Assembly (NCBI RefSeq): GCF_004362015.1
Contig: NZ_SNWW01000003.1
Coordinates: 62,001-126,000, forward strand
Length of the DNA: 64,000 nucleotides
From: Flavobacterium chryseum
Lineage (GTDB): Bacteria; Bacteroidota; Bacteroidia; Flavobacteriales; Flavobacteriaceae
Direction of reading: 5' to 3'
The notes under the pieces are model-generated. The model did not search any database. It was not told where the DNA came from and saw nothing but the letters and a program-made list of their open reading frames with translations. The translations under genes and the position numbers were made by a program. Below are positions 17,149 through 25,395 of the stretch, one piece after another; the stretch's first letter is position 1, and each line of letters opens with the position of its first letter.

Positions 17149-17778
17149 ATGATTAAAGTATGTCTTGCAGACAATCATCCTGTGACTCACTTTGGCGTTA
17201 AGTCTTATTTTAAAGACCACGATCAAATTTCAATTGTTGCCAACGTAGGCAATTTTTCAATGGTTAGAGATATTCTTCAAACGAAGGAGATCGACATCCT
17301 AATTCTAGATTTAGAGTTAGAAGGTCTTTCGAGCATCTTCGAAGTGAAATCTATTCTGAAAAATTTTCCAAAAACAAAAATTGTAATTTTTAGTGACCTC
17401 GCTGAACAGATGTATGCTCCAAACGCAATTAAAGCAGGAGTCTCTGGTTACGTGCACAAAACAGAAAAACTTGAAACTTTAGGTCTTTCTATCATCAAAG
17501 TGCATGAAGGAAAAATTATTATCAATGAAACAGTTCGCAAAAACATGGCCCTAATTGCTAAACAAAGCAAGAGCGAACGTTTGTACAGAAAACTTTCTAA
17601 TCGCGAGATTGAAGTTTTGCGCTATTTAAGCGATGGTAAAAAAAACAATGAAATCTCAAAAATTCTAAACCTGAACGAAAAAACGATCAGCACGTACAAA
17701 TTGAGATTATTAACTAAATTAAATGTTACTAATTTAGTTGACTTAGTTAATAAAGCTAAGACATTAGAAATTATTTAA
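17149..17778 (+). CDS. LuxR/NarL-type response regulator
   Basis: 209 residues: an N-terminal receiver domain (about 1-120) and a C-terminal LuxR HTH (about 143-205, SNREIEVLRYLSDGKKNNEI). The phospho-acceptor is probably Asp54. The usual acidic pair is Asp8-Asn9 instead of Asp-Asp, so Mg binding may be altered. No histidine kinase gene is adjacent, so it is an orphan in this window. It is convergent with dnaG across a shared hairpin at 17843-17885. Confidence 0.9.
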   Translation: MIKVCLADNHPVTHFGVKSYFKDHDQISIVANVGNFSMVRDILQTKEIDILILDLELEGLSSIFEVKSILKNFPKTKIVIFSDLAEQMYAPNAIKAGVSGYVHKTEKLETLGLSIIKVHEGKIIINETVRKNMALIAKQSKSERLYRKLSNREIEVLRYLSDGKKNNEISKILNLNEKTISTYKLRLLTKLNVTNLVDLVNKAKTLEII

Positions 17779-17789
17779 TGGTATAAAAT

Positions 17790-17868
17790 TACTCTTCTGG
17801 TATATTCCAAATACCACTATGAATAATCCAAAAACCGTAGACAAAAGCTCTGTATTGTCTGATTTATC
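17790..17868 (-). pseudogene. Degenerate duplicate of the dnaG 3' end
   Basis: 17790-17868 aligns collinearly with 17911-17998 inside dnaG: both contain ACTCTTC, GAATAATC and a 20-base run reading ACAAAAGCTCTGTATTGTCT here and ATAAAAGCTCTGAATTATCT in the gene. On the minus strand it encodes DNTELLS, matching DNSELLS near the DnaG C-terminus, before reading frame is lost. It is probably an old partial tandem duplication. Confidence 0.5.
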
Positions 17869-17885
17869 AGTTATATAGAGCTTTT
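17843..17885. terminator. Bidirectional hairpin between the response regulator and dnaG
   Basis: Outer stem AAAAGCTCT / AGAGCTTTT with an inner CTGATTTATCAG palindrome, followed by T-rich sequence on both sides. Part of it derives from a degenerate copy of the dnaG 3' end. Confidence 0.6.
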
Positions 17886-17894
17886 TAATTTTAT

Positions 17895-19958
17895 TTAATG
17901 ATACGGAACTACAACTCTTCCCAGTTTTCTTGAAAAGTTATTTAATAATCTTGAATAATCTACAACCATCGATAAAAGCTCTGAATTATCTTCTTTAGGA
18001 TCTGATAATAATGAGTTCTTTAAATCGTGGATTATTTTAGAAACCAAATACCAGCGCATAGAGAAAATGGTATCTGATACATTTTGTTCTATGGTTACGC
18101 TTTTATGTTTTGGAAAAATATTTTGTCCTTCCCAGTTGTGAATGGTTACTTTTTCATCTTCCATTAAAATATTGGTCACTTCCTGTGCAAAATCAGGATG
18201 AAGATGCATTAAATATTTATCTAAACTAAAAGCTTCATTTTGATTATAAAAATCAATTAATCCTGCAAATATATTTTGAAACAAATTATTAGAAAGCTCT
18301 ACTTCGTCTTCCTGCAGACTTAAATAAACTTTTTCGTAAACTTTATATTTTCTTTTTTCGCTTACTTCTTTAATAACTCCTTCTTCATCAGCTTTCAAAA
18401 AAACATCTTCAAAGTCCTCTTCTACATTTCCGTAAAGCAATAATATTTCGATAATTTTTCTTTCGAAACCGTACAAAATATCTACTTTTTCTGCTTGTTC
18501 TTGCAGATATCCTGTCTCTCCCGGATAACCTTCCGGTGGCCCTACTCTTGGATCTTCAGGATCTCCCCCTGAATACCCACCATTTTTTGGTTTTTGATTT
18601 CTAAAAACTTCAAAAGGTTTTTGCTCCTGCTTTTGTTTTTTATTAACTTCTGCAATATCTTTTTGAATCAACTGAGCCAGTGTACTCAAAAGTACCTGTT
18701 CAGAAATATCCATGATTCTGGCACATTCCTGAATATATATTTCACGCTGAATACGATCTGGTATTTTAGAAATACTATTGACCATATCGCGAATTAAATC
18801 GGCTTTTTTAATAGGATCGTTTTTAGCATCGCCCATTAGGATCGAAGCTTTAAACTGTATAAAATCTTTGCTGTTTGCTTCTAAATAAGCTACTAAATCA
18901 TCATGAGAATTTTTTCGGGCAAAACTGTCCGGATCTTCTCCATCAGGAAAGGCACAAACTCTTACATTCATTCCTTCTTCCAGAATCAAATCAATTCCCC
19001 GAATAGAAGCACGTAGTCCTGCAGCGTCTCCGTCAAAAAGTACGGTAATATTTCTTGTCAAACGATTTATTAAACGAATCTGATCCGGTGTTAAAGCAGT
19101 TCCTGACGATGCTACAACATTCTCAATTCCGGCCTGGTTGAACTGGATAACATCAGTATAACCTTCAACCAAATAACAATTATTTAATTTCGCTATCGAT
19201 TGCTTCGCCTGAAAAATTCCGTAAAGCACTTTACTTTTATGGTAAATATCACTTTCGGGAGAGTTTAAATATTTTGCTGCTTTTTTATCATTGGTTAAAA
19301 TACGGCCTCCAAATCCTAAAACACGTCCGGACATGCTATGAATCGGAAACATAACACGACCTTTAAAGCGGTCAAAAGGACGGTCTTCCCTTGCAATTGT
19401 TAAACCGGTACTTTCAAGATATTCTAATTTATAGCCTTTTCCTAATGCTTCTTTGGTAAAAGCATCCCAGGTTTCAGGCGAGTATCCTAAACCAAATTTT
19501 TTGATGGTTTCATTGGTAAAACCTCTTTCTTTAAAATAAGAATATCCAATTGCTTTTCCTTCTTCAGAATTTAAAAGTACATCCTGAAAATATTTTGATG
19601 CAAACTCAGAAACCAGATACATGCTTTCGCGCACGTCTGTTATTGCTTTTTCTTCATCTGATTGTTCGGTTTCTTCAATTTCGATATTGTATTTTCTGGC
19701 TAAATAGCGAATGGCTTCGGGATAGGTAAATTGCGAATGTTCCATCAGGAATTTAACAGAATTTCCTCCTTTTCCTGTACTAAAATCTTTCCATATTTGT
19801 TTTACAGGCGAAACCATAAACGACGGAGAACGTTCATCTGAGAACGGACTCAGACCTTTGAAGTTACTTCCGGCGCGTTTTAAATTTACAAAATCACCTA
19901 TAACCTCCTCTACTCGAGCAGTTTCAAAAACAGTATCAATTGTATTTTGTGAAATCAA
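17895..19958 (-). CDS. dnaG: DNA primase DnaG lacking the zinc ligands
   Basis: Synthesises RNA primers at the replication fork. About 687 residues from the TTG at 19958, which gives the family-typical start ISQNTIDTVFE; a longer reading frame begins at 20000 but runs through a -7-like TACTTTTA (about 19988-19995). The N-terminal CHC2-fold domain is present, but all four zinc-binding positions are substituted: GLSPFSDE has Ser37 and Ser40 for Cys and His, and WKDFSTGKGG has Asp58 and Thr61 for the two later Cys. The TOPRIM core is intact (LVEGYTDVIQ, LFDGDAAGLRA). A helicase-interaction region fills the last 250 residues. Confidence 0.94.
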   Translation of the reverse strand: MISQNTIDTVFETARVEEVIGDFVNLKRAGSNFKGLSPFSDERSPSFMVSPVKQIWKDFSTGKGGNSVKFLMEHSQFTYPEAIRYLARKYNIEIEETEQSDEEKAITDVRESMYLVSEFASKYFQDVLLNSEEGKAIGYSYFKERGFTNETIKKFGLGYSPETWDAFTKEALGKGYKLEYLESTGLTIAREDRPFDRFKGRVMFPIHSMSGRVLGFGGRILTNDKKAAKYLNSPESDIYHKSKVLYGIFQAKQSIAKLNNCYLVEGYTDVIQFNQAGIENVVASSGTALTPDQIRLINRLTRNITVLFDGDAAGLRASIRGIDLILEEGMNVRVCAFPDGEDPDSFARKNSHDDLVAYLEANSKDFIQFKASILMGDAKNDPIKKADLIRDMVNSISKIPDRIQREIYIQECARIMDISEQVLLSTLAQLIQKDIAEVNKKQKQEQKPFEVFRNQKPKNGGYSGGDPEDPRVGPPEGYPGETGYLQEQAEKVDILYGFERKIIEILLLYGNVEEDFEDVFLKADEEGVIKEVSEKRKYKVYEKVYLSLQEDEVELSNNLFQNIFAGLIDFYNQNEAFSLDKYLMHLHPDFAQEVTNILMEDEKVTIHNWEGQNIFPKHKSVTIEQNVSDTIFSMRWYLVSKIIHDLKNSLLSDPKEDNSELLSMVVDYSRLLNNFSRKLGRVVVPYH

Positions 19959-20031
19959 AACGTAAAATATTTTTAAAGTTGAGAGCCTGTAAAAGTACAC
20001 AAATCAATCTTGAAATTTTAAAATTTTGCAT

Positions 20032-20060
20032 AAAAAAGTGCCTCTTTCGAAGCACTTTTT
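20032..20060 (-). terminator. Terminator after the coiled-coil/barrel protein gene
   Basis: Perfect 9-bp stem (AAAAAGTGC / GCACTTTTT) with a 10-base loop, 26 bp beyond the stop codon at 20086 in the direction of transcription. Confidence 0.75.
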
Positions 20061-20085
20061 CTACTAACTAAACTCAACTCAATTT

Positions 20086-21123
20086 TTAATTTAAATCTAA
20101 ACGCAATCCTAATGAAATATTCTTTTCTTCAACTAAATTGTCTTTAAATAAAGGGTTCAAATCATATTTTAAATACAAACTAACCTCTTTGTAACCAACA
20201 TAAGAACTTAATCCATAAATAAAATTATTTACATTGTAATCGCCTTTTATTGTTGTTTTATATTTTAAATCCTCTTCTTCAAATTTTAAAATTTGTTTGG
20301 ATTTTACATTTATTCCAGCGTAACCTCCAATCCCGAAACGGAAACTTTCGTGTGTTTTGAAATAAGTTTGTCCATCACTATATTTAGGTTTCGAAAAATC
20401 GAATTCTAAATGTACGGGCGCGACTAAATAAACATTTCTAAAACGTGATTCGTTTAGGTGCACAGCATTAACTTCTAGATTAGTCTGATCATTATTTACG
20501 ACAAAGCTTCTGTTATCATTTGGGCGAATATTGTTATACATTAATGAAAGTCCGTATTTGGCGTGCAATAAATTATCGTTTTTCATTAGCCTTGAATTAT
20601 AGGTTAAACCCCATTCGTAAAAATGCGAACCCATAAAACTGTACTTTGAATCCTGAAGTTTTCCGTCGACCATCATGTTGTTTAAACCCATTGCAAACAC
20701 AAATTGCGAAGTGGTTCTTTTTTCTCCATAGATAGAATCGCTGTCTGTTCTTTTATCATTTCGATGAAATACTAAACTATATTTTGTGTCTGAATCCTGT
20801 TCTTTTATTTTTCCATCTACTTTTTGCTGTACCAAATCATTAAGTTCATTTTGGGCCAAAGTCACTTTTTCTTCGATGATAACAGCTCTTGCTTCAGCTA
20901 ATTCTTTTTTGCGCTTATCGGCCACTTCCTGCGTTATCTTTCCTTCTGATAATTGAACATTTATGGCTTCAATTTCTTGTTTTAAAGCTTCTTTTTCTTC
21001 TTTGGTAATCTTCTCTATTTTATTGGCAATTTCTCTGGCCCTAGATTCAAAAGTTTCCTGACCGAGCACTTTGCTGACAAATAAGAAAACCAGGATTACG
21101 AGGTAAACGGTAAAATTTTTCAT
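20086..21123 (-). CDS. Hypothetical exported coiled-coil / outer-membrane barrel protein
   Basis: 345 residues. The signal peptide ends near residue 21 (VSKVLGQ). Residues 28-110 are rich in Glu, Lys and Ala with heptad spacing and predicted coiled coil. Residues 120-345 are aromatic and alternating, as in an outer-membrane beta-barrel, ending SLGLRLDLN. It lies downstream of a sigma factor and a one-pass regulator on the same strand and may be their target. The family was not recognised. Confidence 0.75.
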   Translation of the reverse strand: MKNFTVYLVILVFLFVSKVLGQETFESRAREIANKIEKITKEEKEALKQEIEAINVQLSEGKITQEVADKRKKELAEARAVIIEEKVTLAQNELNDLVQQKVDGKIKEQDSDTKYSLVFHRNDKRTDSDSIYGEKRTTSQFVFAMGLNNMMVDGKLQDSKYSFMGSHFYEWGLTYNSRLMKNDNLLHAKYGLSLMYNNIRPNDNRSFVVNNDQTNLEVNAVHLNESRFRNVYLVAPVHLEFDFSKPKYSDGQTYFKTHESFRFGIGGYAGINVKSKQILKFEEEDLKYKTTIKGDYNVNNFIYGLSSYVGYKEVSLYLKYDLNPLFKDNLVEEKNISLGLRLDLN

Positions 21124-21225
21124 GATTGATTTTTAAATGATTGATGATTGTTTTTTAATTGTGAATTGTAAATTGTTAATTATGAATTGTGAATTCTTAA
21201 TTCTTAATTCTTAATTCTTTACTCT
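21124..21225. repeat. Low-complexity GAATTGTGAATT / TTAATTC repeats
   Basis: The space between the two genes consists of imperfect tandem words (AATTGTGAATTG, AATTCTTAATTC repeated three or four times). It has no coding potential and no clear hairpin terminator. Confidence 0.6.
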
Positions 21226-21942
21226 TTACTCTTGTTGATTTCGATTTGTAACCGCCACTTTTACTGTTTGATAATTTTTATTAACTTTTGTAATGATTTT
21301 TTCTCTAAATGAAAGTTCTAATTCGCCATCGACCTGATTGAGTAAATCGCCTGCATTTACTTTTATTTTTTTTGCTTTCGCCGAATTTTCTGCAACTGCT
21401 GTCTTTTCTGCCGAATTTATCAACTGATCTCTATTCTCATTTTTAGAAGTTTCAACTGTTGAAATTTGATTGTTGATTGTTTGATTTTCCTGATTGTTTT
21501 TGATGATGATTGAAGACTCCGCTATTTGATTTTGTTCTTTTTTTATTGGTTTACTCGATTTATTATTGAGGTTTATTTTTTCTTTATTTGAAGTTTGATC
21601 TGAACTTTTTTCTGAATTTGCAATTTCAGTCTTACGGAAATCTATTGTATTTAAAATTGGTTTTAGAATTGAATCCTTTTTTAGATTTTCTTCTATTACA
21701 ACATTTTCTTTTAGAGTTTCGATTGTATTTTTCTTTTGATTAAAAAAGAAAGTTCCAATCAATAAAAAGCCAACAATACTTGCAGCGACATACAGCCATT
21801 TTCTCTTTGAAGTTTCTTTCGGTTCGGTTCTTTCGGCAATACTCAACATCGCATCTAATCGGTCCCAGGCTTTATCACTTGGTTCAATTTTGCGTTGATT
21901 TAATTTATCACGGAAATCCTTTTCAAAATTATTCGGTTCCAT
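21226..21942 (-). CDS. Putative membrane anti-sigma-like protein
   Basis: 238 residues. The N-terminal cytoplasmic region (FEKDFRDKLNQRKIEPSDKAWDRLDAML is split around residues 5-33) is typical of small Bacteroidota proteins encoded next to ECF sigma factors. One membrane helix follows at about 48-66, and then a long Asn/Lys/Ser/Glu-rich, low-complexity periplasmic part. Its start overlaps the sigma-factor stop by 14 bp. The role as anti-sigma factor is inferred from topology and coupling; no zinc-binding motif is present. Confidence 0.7.
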   Translation of the reverse strand: MEPNNFEKDFRDKLNQRKIEPSDKAWDRLDAMLSIAERTEPKETSKRKWLYVAASIVGFLLIGTFFFNQKKNTIETLKENVVIEENLKKDSILKPILNTIDFRKTEIANSEKSSDQTSNKEKINLNNKSSKPIKKEQNQIAESSIIIKNNQENQTINNQISTVETSKNENRDQLINSAEKTAVAENSAKAKKIKVNAGDLLNQVDGELELSFREKIITKVNKNYQTVKVAVTNRNQQE

Positions 21943-22489
21943 TATCTTGTTTTTTTAATGTATTAATTTGAGTTTGAAGCATTTTTCTCGCGTGCGATAA
22001 TTGCGATTTCGATGTACCTTCATTAATCCCTAACATCTTTGCAATTTCATTGTGTTTATAACCTTCAATAGCATATAAATTGAAAACCATTTTATAACCA
22101 TCCGGCAAGGCATCAATCAAAAACTGAATCTGATCTATTGAAAACTGAATATCTATTGCATTGAAACTTTCTTCTGTATAAATTTCATCTTCGGTAAATT
22201 TCACTTTCTTCTGAACTCTTAAATACGAAATGCATTCGTTAACCATGATTCTGCGAATCCAGCCTTCAAAACTTCCTTTATGTTCAAATTTATTTAAGTT
22301 GGTAAATACCTTCATAAAAGCCGTTATCATGACATCTTCGGCCAATTGAATATCTTTTATGTATTGTCGGCAAACGCTTAGCATTTTTGATGAAAACCTG
22401 CTGTATATCTGTTGTTGTGCTTGTCGATTATGCTCGACAGCCAACCTGATAATTTCGGTTTCTTCTTGATGTAAATGAATAATTTTCAT
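21929..22489 (-). CDS. ECF-type RNA polymerase sigma factor
   Basis: 186 residues with sigma region 2 (about 10-80; IQLAEDVMITAFMKVFTNL, GSFEGWIRRIMVNECISYLR) and region 4 (about 125-180; GYKHNEIAKMLGINEGTSKS). This is the compact two-domain form of group 4 sigma factors. It is translationally coupled to a one-pass membrane protein and followed by an exported protein gene, a layout suggesting an envelope-responsive unit. The signal is unknown. Confidence 0.93.
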   Translation of the reverse strand: MKIIHLHQEETEIIRLAVEHNRQAQQQIYSRFSSKMLSVCRQYIKDIQLAEDVMITAFMKVFTNLNKFEHKGSFEGWIRRIMVNECISYLRVQKKVKFTEDEIYTEESFNAIDIQFSIDQIQFLIDALPDGYKMVFNLYAIEGYKHNEIAKMLGINEGTSKSQLSHARKMLQTQINTLKKQDNGTE

Positions 22490-22890
22490 TAATAAGCGTT
22501 CAAATTTTGTTTTACTAACAGACTTCTATTAGCATAGACGAGTATTGTTTTGAAATGGTTGCATGGGGATTAAAAAATTCAATTACAAAATGAAATTCCA
22601 ATATTTAAATTCCAAATTCCAACATAAAAAATAAAAAAAACAACTGATTTATAATTGAGTAATCCGTTGTATGCAGTTATTTTAACACATAGAAACATAG
22701 AATTATTGAACTCAAAAAAGGCGTTTCACTTGCATTAACACGCATAGCTATGTGTGAGAAACGAGTTTCTTTTTGATTAACTTTTTTTAAAATATAAATC
22801 TATGTTTCTATGTGTTTGATTAATTTTTTAGAATTAATCAAAAAGGATTCCGTAAAACAATTATCAAATTGACAAATTATCTAAAAAAAA
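22490..22890. other. Repeat-filled intergenic region upstream of the sigma factor
   Basis: 401 bp without a gene. It holds an AAATTCCAA-family cluster (22575-22623) and an inverted-repeat unit (22683-22817). The sigma-factor promoter should be in the first 80 bp, but I see no convincing TAnnTTTG there. Confidence 0.6.
22683..22817. repeat. Inverted-repeat unit with ACACATAGAAACATAG arms
   Basis: Arms at 22683-22700 and 22800-22817 are reverse complements over 17 of 18 bases. Inside, a second imperfect palindrome centres on ACGCATAGCTATGTGT (22740-22755), flanked by GGCGTTTCAC and GAGAAACGAG. No reading frame is present inside. The architecture matches the gene-carrying units at 3819-4321 and 43769-44041. 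Confidence 0.75.
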
Positions 22891-23868
22891 TTATTTTTTT
22901 CTTTCGATAACGTAGTTTACCATTAAAATAAGTGCGGCTTTGAATTCAGAATCGGGGTAATTTTCTAAAATAGAAAGTGCTTCTTGTTGAAATTTAACCA
23001 TTTTATTTTCGGCGTAAGCCAAACCATTATTGTCTTTTACAAAAGCAATTACTTCTTTAACGCGTTTTTTGTCTTTATTGTGGTTTTTGATGGAGTTTAT
23101 CAGCCACTTTTTTTCTTGCGGAGTACACGTATTTAAAACATGAATTAAAGGCAAAGTCATTTTTTGCTCCTTAATATCAATTCCGGTTGGTTTTCCTATT
23201 GCTTCTTCGCTATAATCAAATAAATCATCTTTTATTTGAAAAGCCATACCGATAAGTTCACCAAACTTACGCATATTTTCGACCTGAATATCATCTTCAA
23301 TTACTGATTTTGCGCCAAGAGCACAACAGGCCGCAATAAGTGTAGCGGTTTTTTTTCGGATAATTTCGTAATAAATATCTTCTGTAATATCAAGTCTTCG
23401 GGCTTTTTCTATCTGAAGCAATTCTCCTTCGCTCATTTCGCGAACCGCTACAGAAATAATTCGGAGTAAATCAAAATCGCCATTGTCTATAGAAAGCAAT
23501 AATCCTTTAGACAATAAATAATCTCCAACCAAAACGGCAATTTTATTTTTCCAAAGCGCATTGATGGAGAAAAATCCGCGGCGGCGATTACTGTCATCCA
23601 CGACATCATCATGTACCAAAGTTGCGGTATGAATAAGCTCAATTACTGAGGCTCCGCGATATGTTCTTTCGTTTACAATTCCACCTGAAACCATTTTTGC
23701 CGTTAAAAAAACAAACATCGGACGCATTTGTTTTCCTTTTCGGTTTACGATGTAATAAGTTATGCGGTTTAATAATGCCACCTTTGAGGTCATCGATTCA
23801 TGGAACTTTGTTTCAAAAAGTTCCATCTCTTTAAAGATTGGCTGTTTTATTTGAGAAGTAATATTCAT
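22891..23868 (-). CDS. Trans-polyprenyl diphosphate synthase
   Basis: 325 residues. It condenses isopentenyl diphosphate onto allylic substrates to make long-chain polyprenyl diphosphates, probably the menaquinone side chain. The first aspartate-rich motif is DDVVD at 87-91 and the second DDLFD at 214-218; the KGKQMRP segment (44-50) binds diphosphate. It is monocistronic between two gene-free spaces. Product chain length cannot be read from sequence; an octaprenyl or related (IspB-like) role is likely. Confidence 0.9.
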   Translation of the reverse strand: MNITSQIKQPIFKEMELFETKFHESMTSKVALLNRITYYIVNRKGKQMRPMFVFLTAKMVSGGIVNERTYRGASVIELIHTATLVHDDVVDDSNRRRGFFSINALWKNKIAVLVGDYLLSKGLLLSIDNGDFDLLRIISVAVREMSEGELLQIEKARRLDITEDIYYEIIRKKTATLIAACCALGAKSVIEDDIQVENMRKFGELIGMAFQIKDDLFDYSEEAIGKPTGIDIKEQKMTLPLIHVLNTCTPQEKKWLINSIKNHNKDKKRVKEVIAFVKDNNGLAYAENKMVKFQQEALSILENYPDSEFKAALILMVNYVIERKK

Positions 23869-24074
23869 TTCGATTCCAAATATACTATTTTAAATAAAAA
23901 AACGTTCTTTACTTATGTTAGTATATCGATATTTTATACAATTATTAAGAAAGCATACTAAAATCATTCTCTATTTAAAGACTAATTTGAGTTCATTATT
24001 TAAAAGTAAAGCATTTAAAATTATTTATTACGAAAACAAATTGACTTAAAAATAAGAATCCTTTTTGCCCAATG

Positions 24075-24119
24075 AAAAAGCATTAAAAACAAGTTATACT
24101 CTTGTCTTTAATGCTTTTT
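24075..24119 (-). terminator. Terminator downstream of rlmN
   Basis: Perfect 13-bp stem (AAAAAGCATTAAA / TTTAATGCTTTTT) with an inner ACAAG/CTTGT stem, just beyond the rlmN stop in its direction of transcription. The rest of 23869-24141 shows nothing recognisable. Confidence 0.85.
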
Positions 24120-24141
24120 GTTTTTTGAAACATTAAATATT

Positions 24142-25185
24142 TTATCCTTCTTTATTCGCCAATTGTCCGCAAGCAGCATCAATATCTTTTCCGCGGCTGC
24201 GACGAACTTTTACCACTATACCAATATTTTCCAACGATTTTATGTAAGCCATAATAGACTCTTCTGAAGCTTGTTGAAACTCTCCGTCATCAATTGGGTT
24301 ATATTCAATTAAATTAACTTTACAGGGAACATATTTGCAGAATTTAACCAAGGCATCAATAGAAGCTTTGTCGTCGTTAATTCCTTTCCAAACAACATAT
24401 TCGTATGAAATCTTGTTTTTTGTCTTTCTGTACCAATATTCTAATGCCTCACGCAAATCTGCCAGAGGAAAGTTTTTGCTGAAAGGCATGATTCTGGCGC
24501 GAATTTCATCAATAGCCGAATGTAAGGAAACTGCCAGTTTGAATTTTACATCATCATCGGCCATCTTTTTAATCATTTTCGGAATTCCTGATGTCGAAAC
24601 CATAATACGTTTTGGCGACATTCCTAAACCTTCGGGCGAAGTAATCATATCAATTGCTTTAATGACATTGTTATAATTCATTAAAGGCTCTCCCATTCCC
24701 ATAAAAACAATATTCGAAAGCGGATGATTATGATACAAACGACTTTCTTTATCGATTGCTATAACCTGATCGTAGATTTCTCCCGGTTCCAGATTTCGCA
24801 TTCTTTTTAATCTTGATGTTGCACAAAAATTACAATCTAAACTACAACCAACCTGACTAGAGACACAAGCTGTTGTTCTGGTTTCTGTTGGAATTAAAAC
24901 TGATTCTACTACTAAACCGTCGTGCAAACGAACAGCATTTTTTACAGTTCCGTCGCTGCTGCGCTGCATGGTATCAACCTTAATATGATTGATAACAAAA
25001 TTATCCTCAAGCATAGAACGCGTTGACTTTGCAACATTCGTCATATCTTCAAAGCTGTGTGCTCCTTTGCTCCATAACCATTCATAGACTTGGTTTCCAC
25101 GAAAAGCTTTGTCATTATTTGAGACAAAAAAATCTCTTAATTGATCTTTTGATAAGGCTCTTATGTCTTTTTTCTCGATTTGCAT
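24142..25185 (-). CDS. rlmN: 23S rRNA/tRNA adenine-C2 methyltransferase RlmN
   Basis: Radical SAM enzyme that methylates A2503 of 23S rRNA and A37 of some tRNAs. It has 347 residues. The cluster motif CxxxCxxC is Cys114, Cys118 and Cys121. Cys107 and Cys339 occupy the positions of the two catalytic cysteines of the E. coli enzyme (same spacing of seven residues before the cluster). GMGEPLMNY, the SAM-binding signature, is present. It is transcribed alone and ends in a strong hairpin. Confidence 0.97.
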   Translation of the reverse strand: MQIEKKDIRALSKDQLRDFFVSNNDKAFRGNQVYEWLWSKGAHSFEDMTNVAKSTRSMLEDNFVINHIKVDTMQRSSDGTVKNAVRLHDGLVVESVLIPTETRTTACVSSQVGCSLDCNFCATSRLKRMRNLEPGEIYDQVIAIDKESRLYHNHPLSNIVFMGMGEPLMNYNNVIKAIDMITSPEGLGMSPKRIMVSTSGIPKMIKKMADDDVKFKLAVSLHSAIDEIRARIMPFSKNFPLADLREALEYWYRKTKNKISYEYVVWKGINDDKASIDALVKFCKYVPCKVNLIEYNPIDDGEFQQASEESIMAYIKSLENIGIVVKVRRSRGKDIDAACGQLANKEG

Positions 25186-25395
25186 GGTGCAAAGTTACTA
25201 AGTATTTATGGAAACCTTTTAATTCTGAAAAAACTTTATGTTTATCTTTTAAAAATTAAAATTTTGGCACAGGAATTGTCTTGCTCTGAAAAGAAAAATA
25301 ATCTTACGAAGAGCGCTTAATTTTAAAATTTGTACTTTTATTTTTTCACCATTATAACCTTTAAATTTTATCAACCTAAAAAAATTAATTTCATT

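Noticed and set aside
19959..20000. Longer N-terminus for DnaG from 20000
   Set aside because: The 14 extra codons have no counterpart in the family and overlap a TACTTTTA promoter-like word.
21124..21225. Tandem TTAATTC words as a possible CRISPR array
   Set aside because: Repeats are 7-12 bp, imperfect, without unique spacers of regular length, and there are no cas genes in the window.
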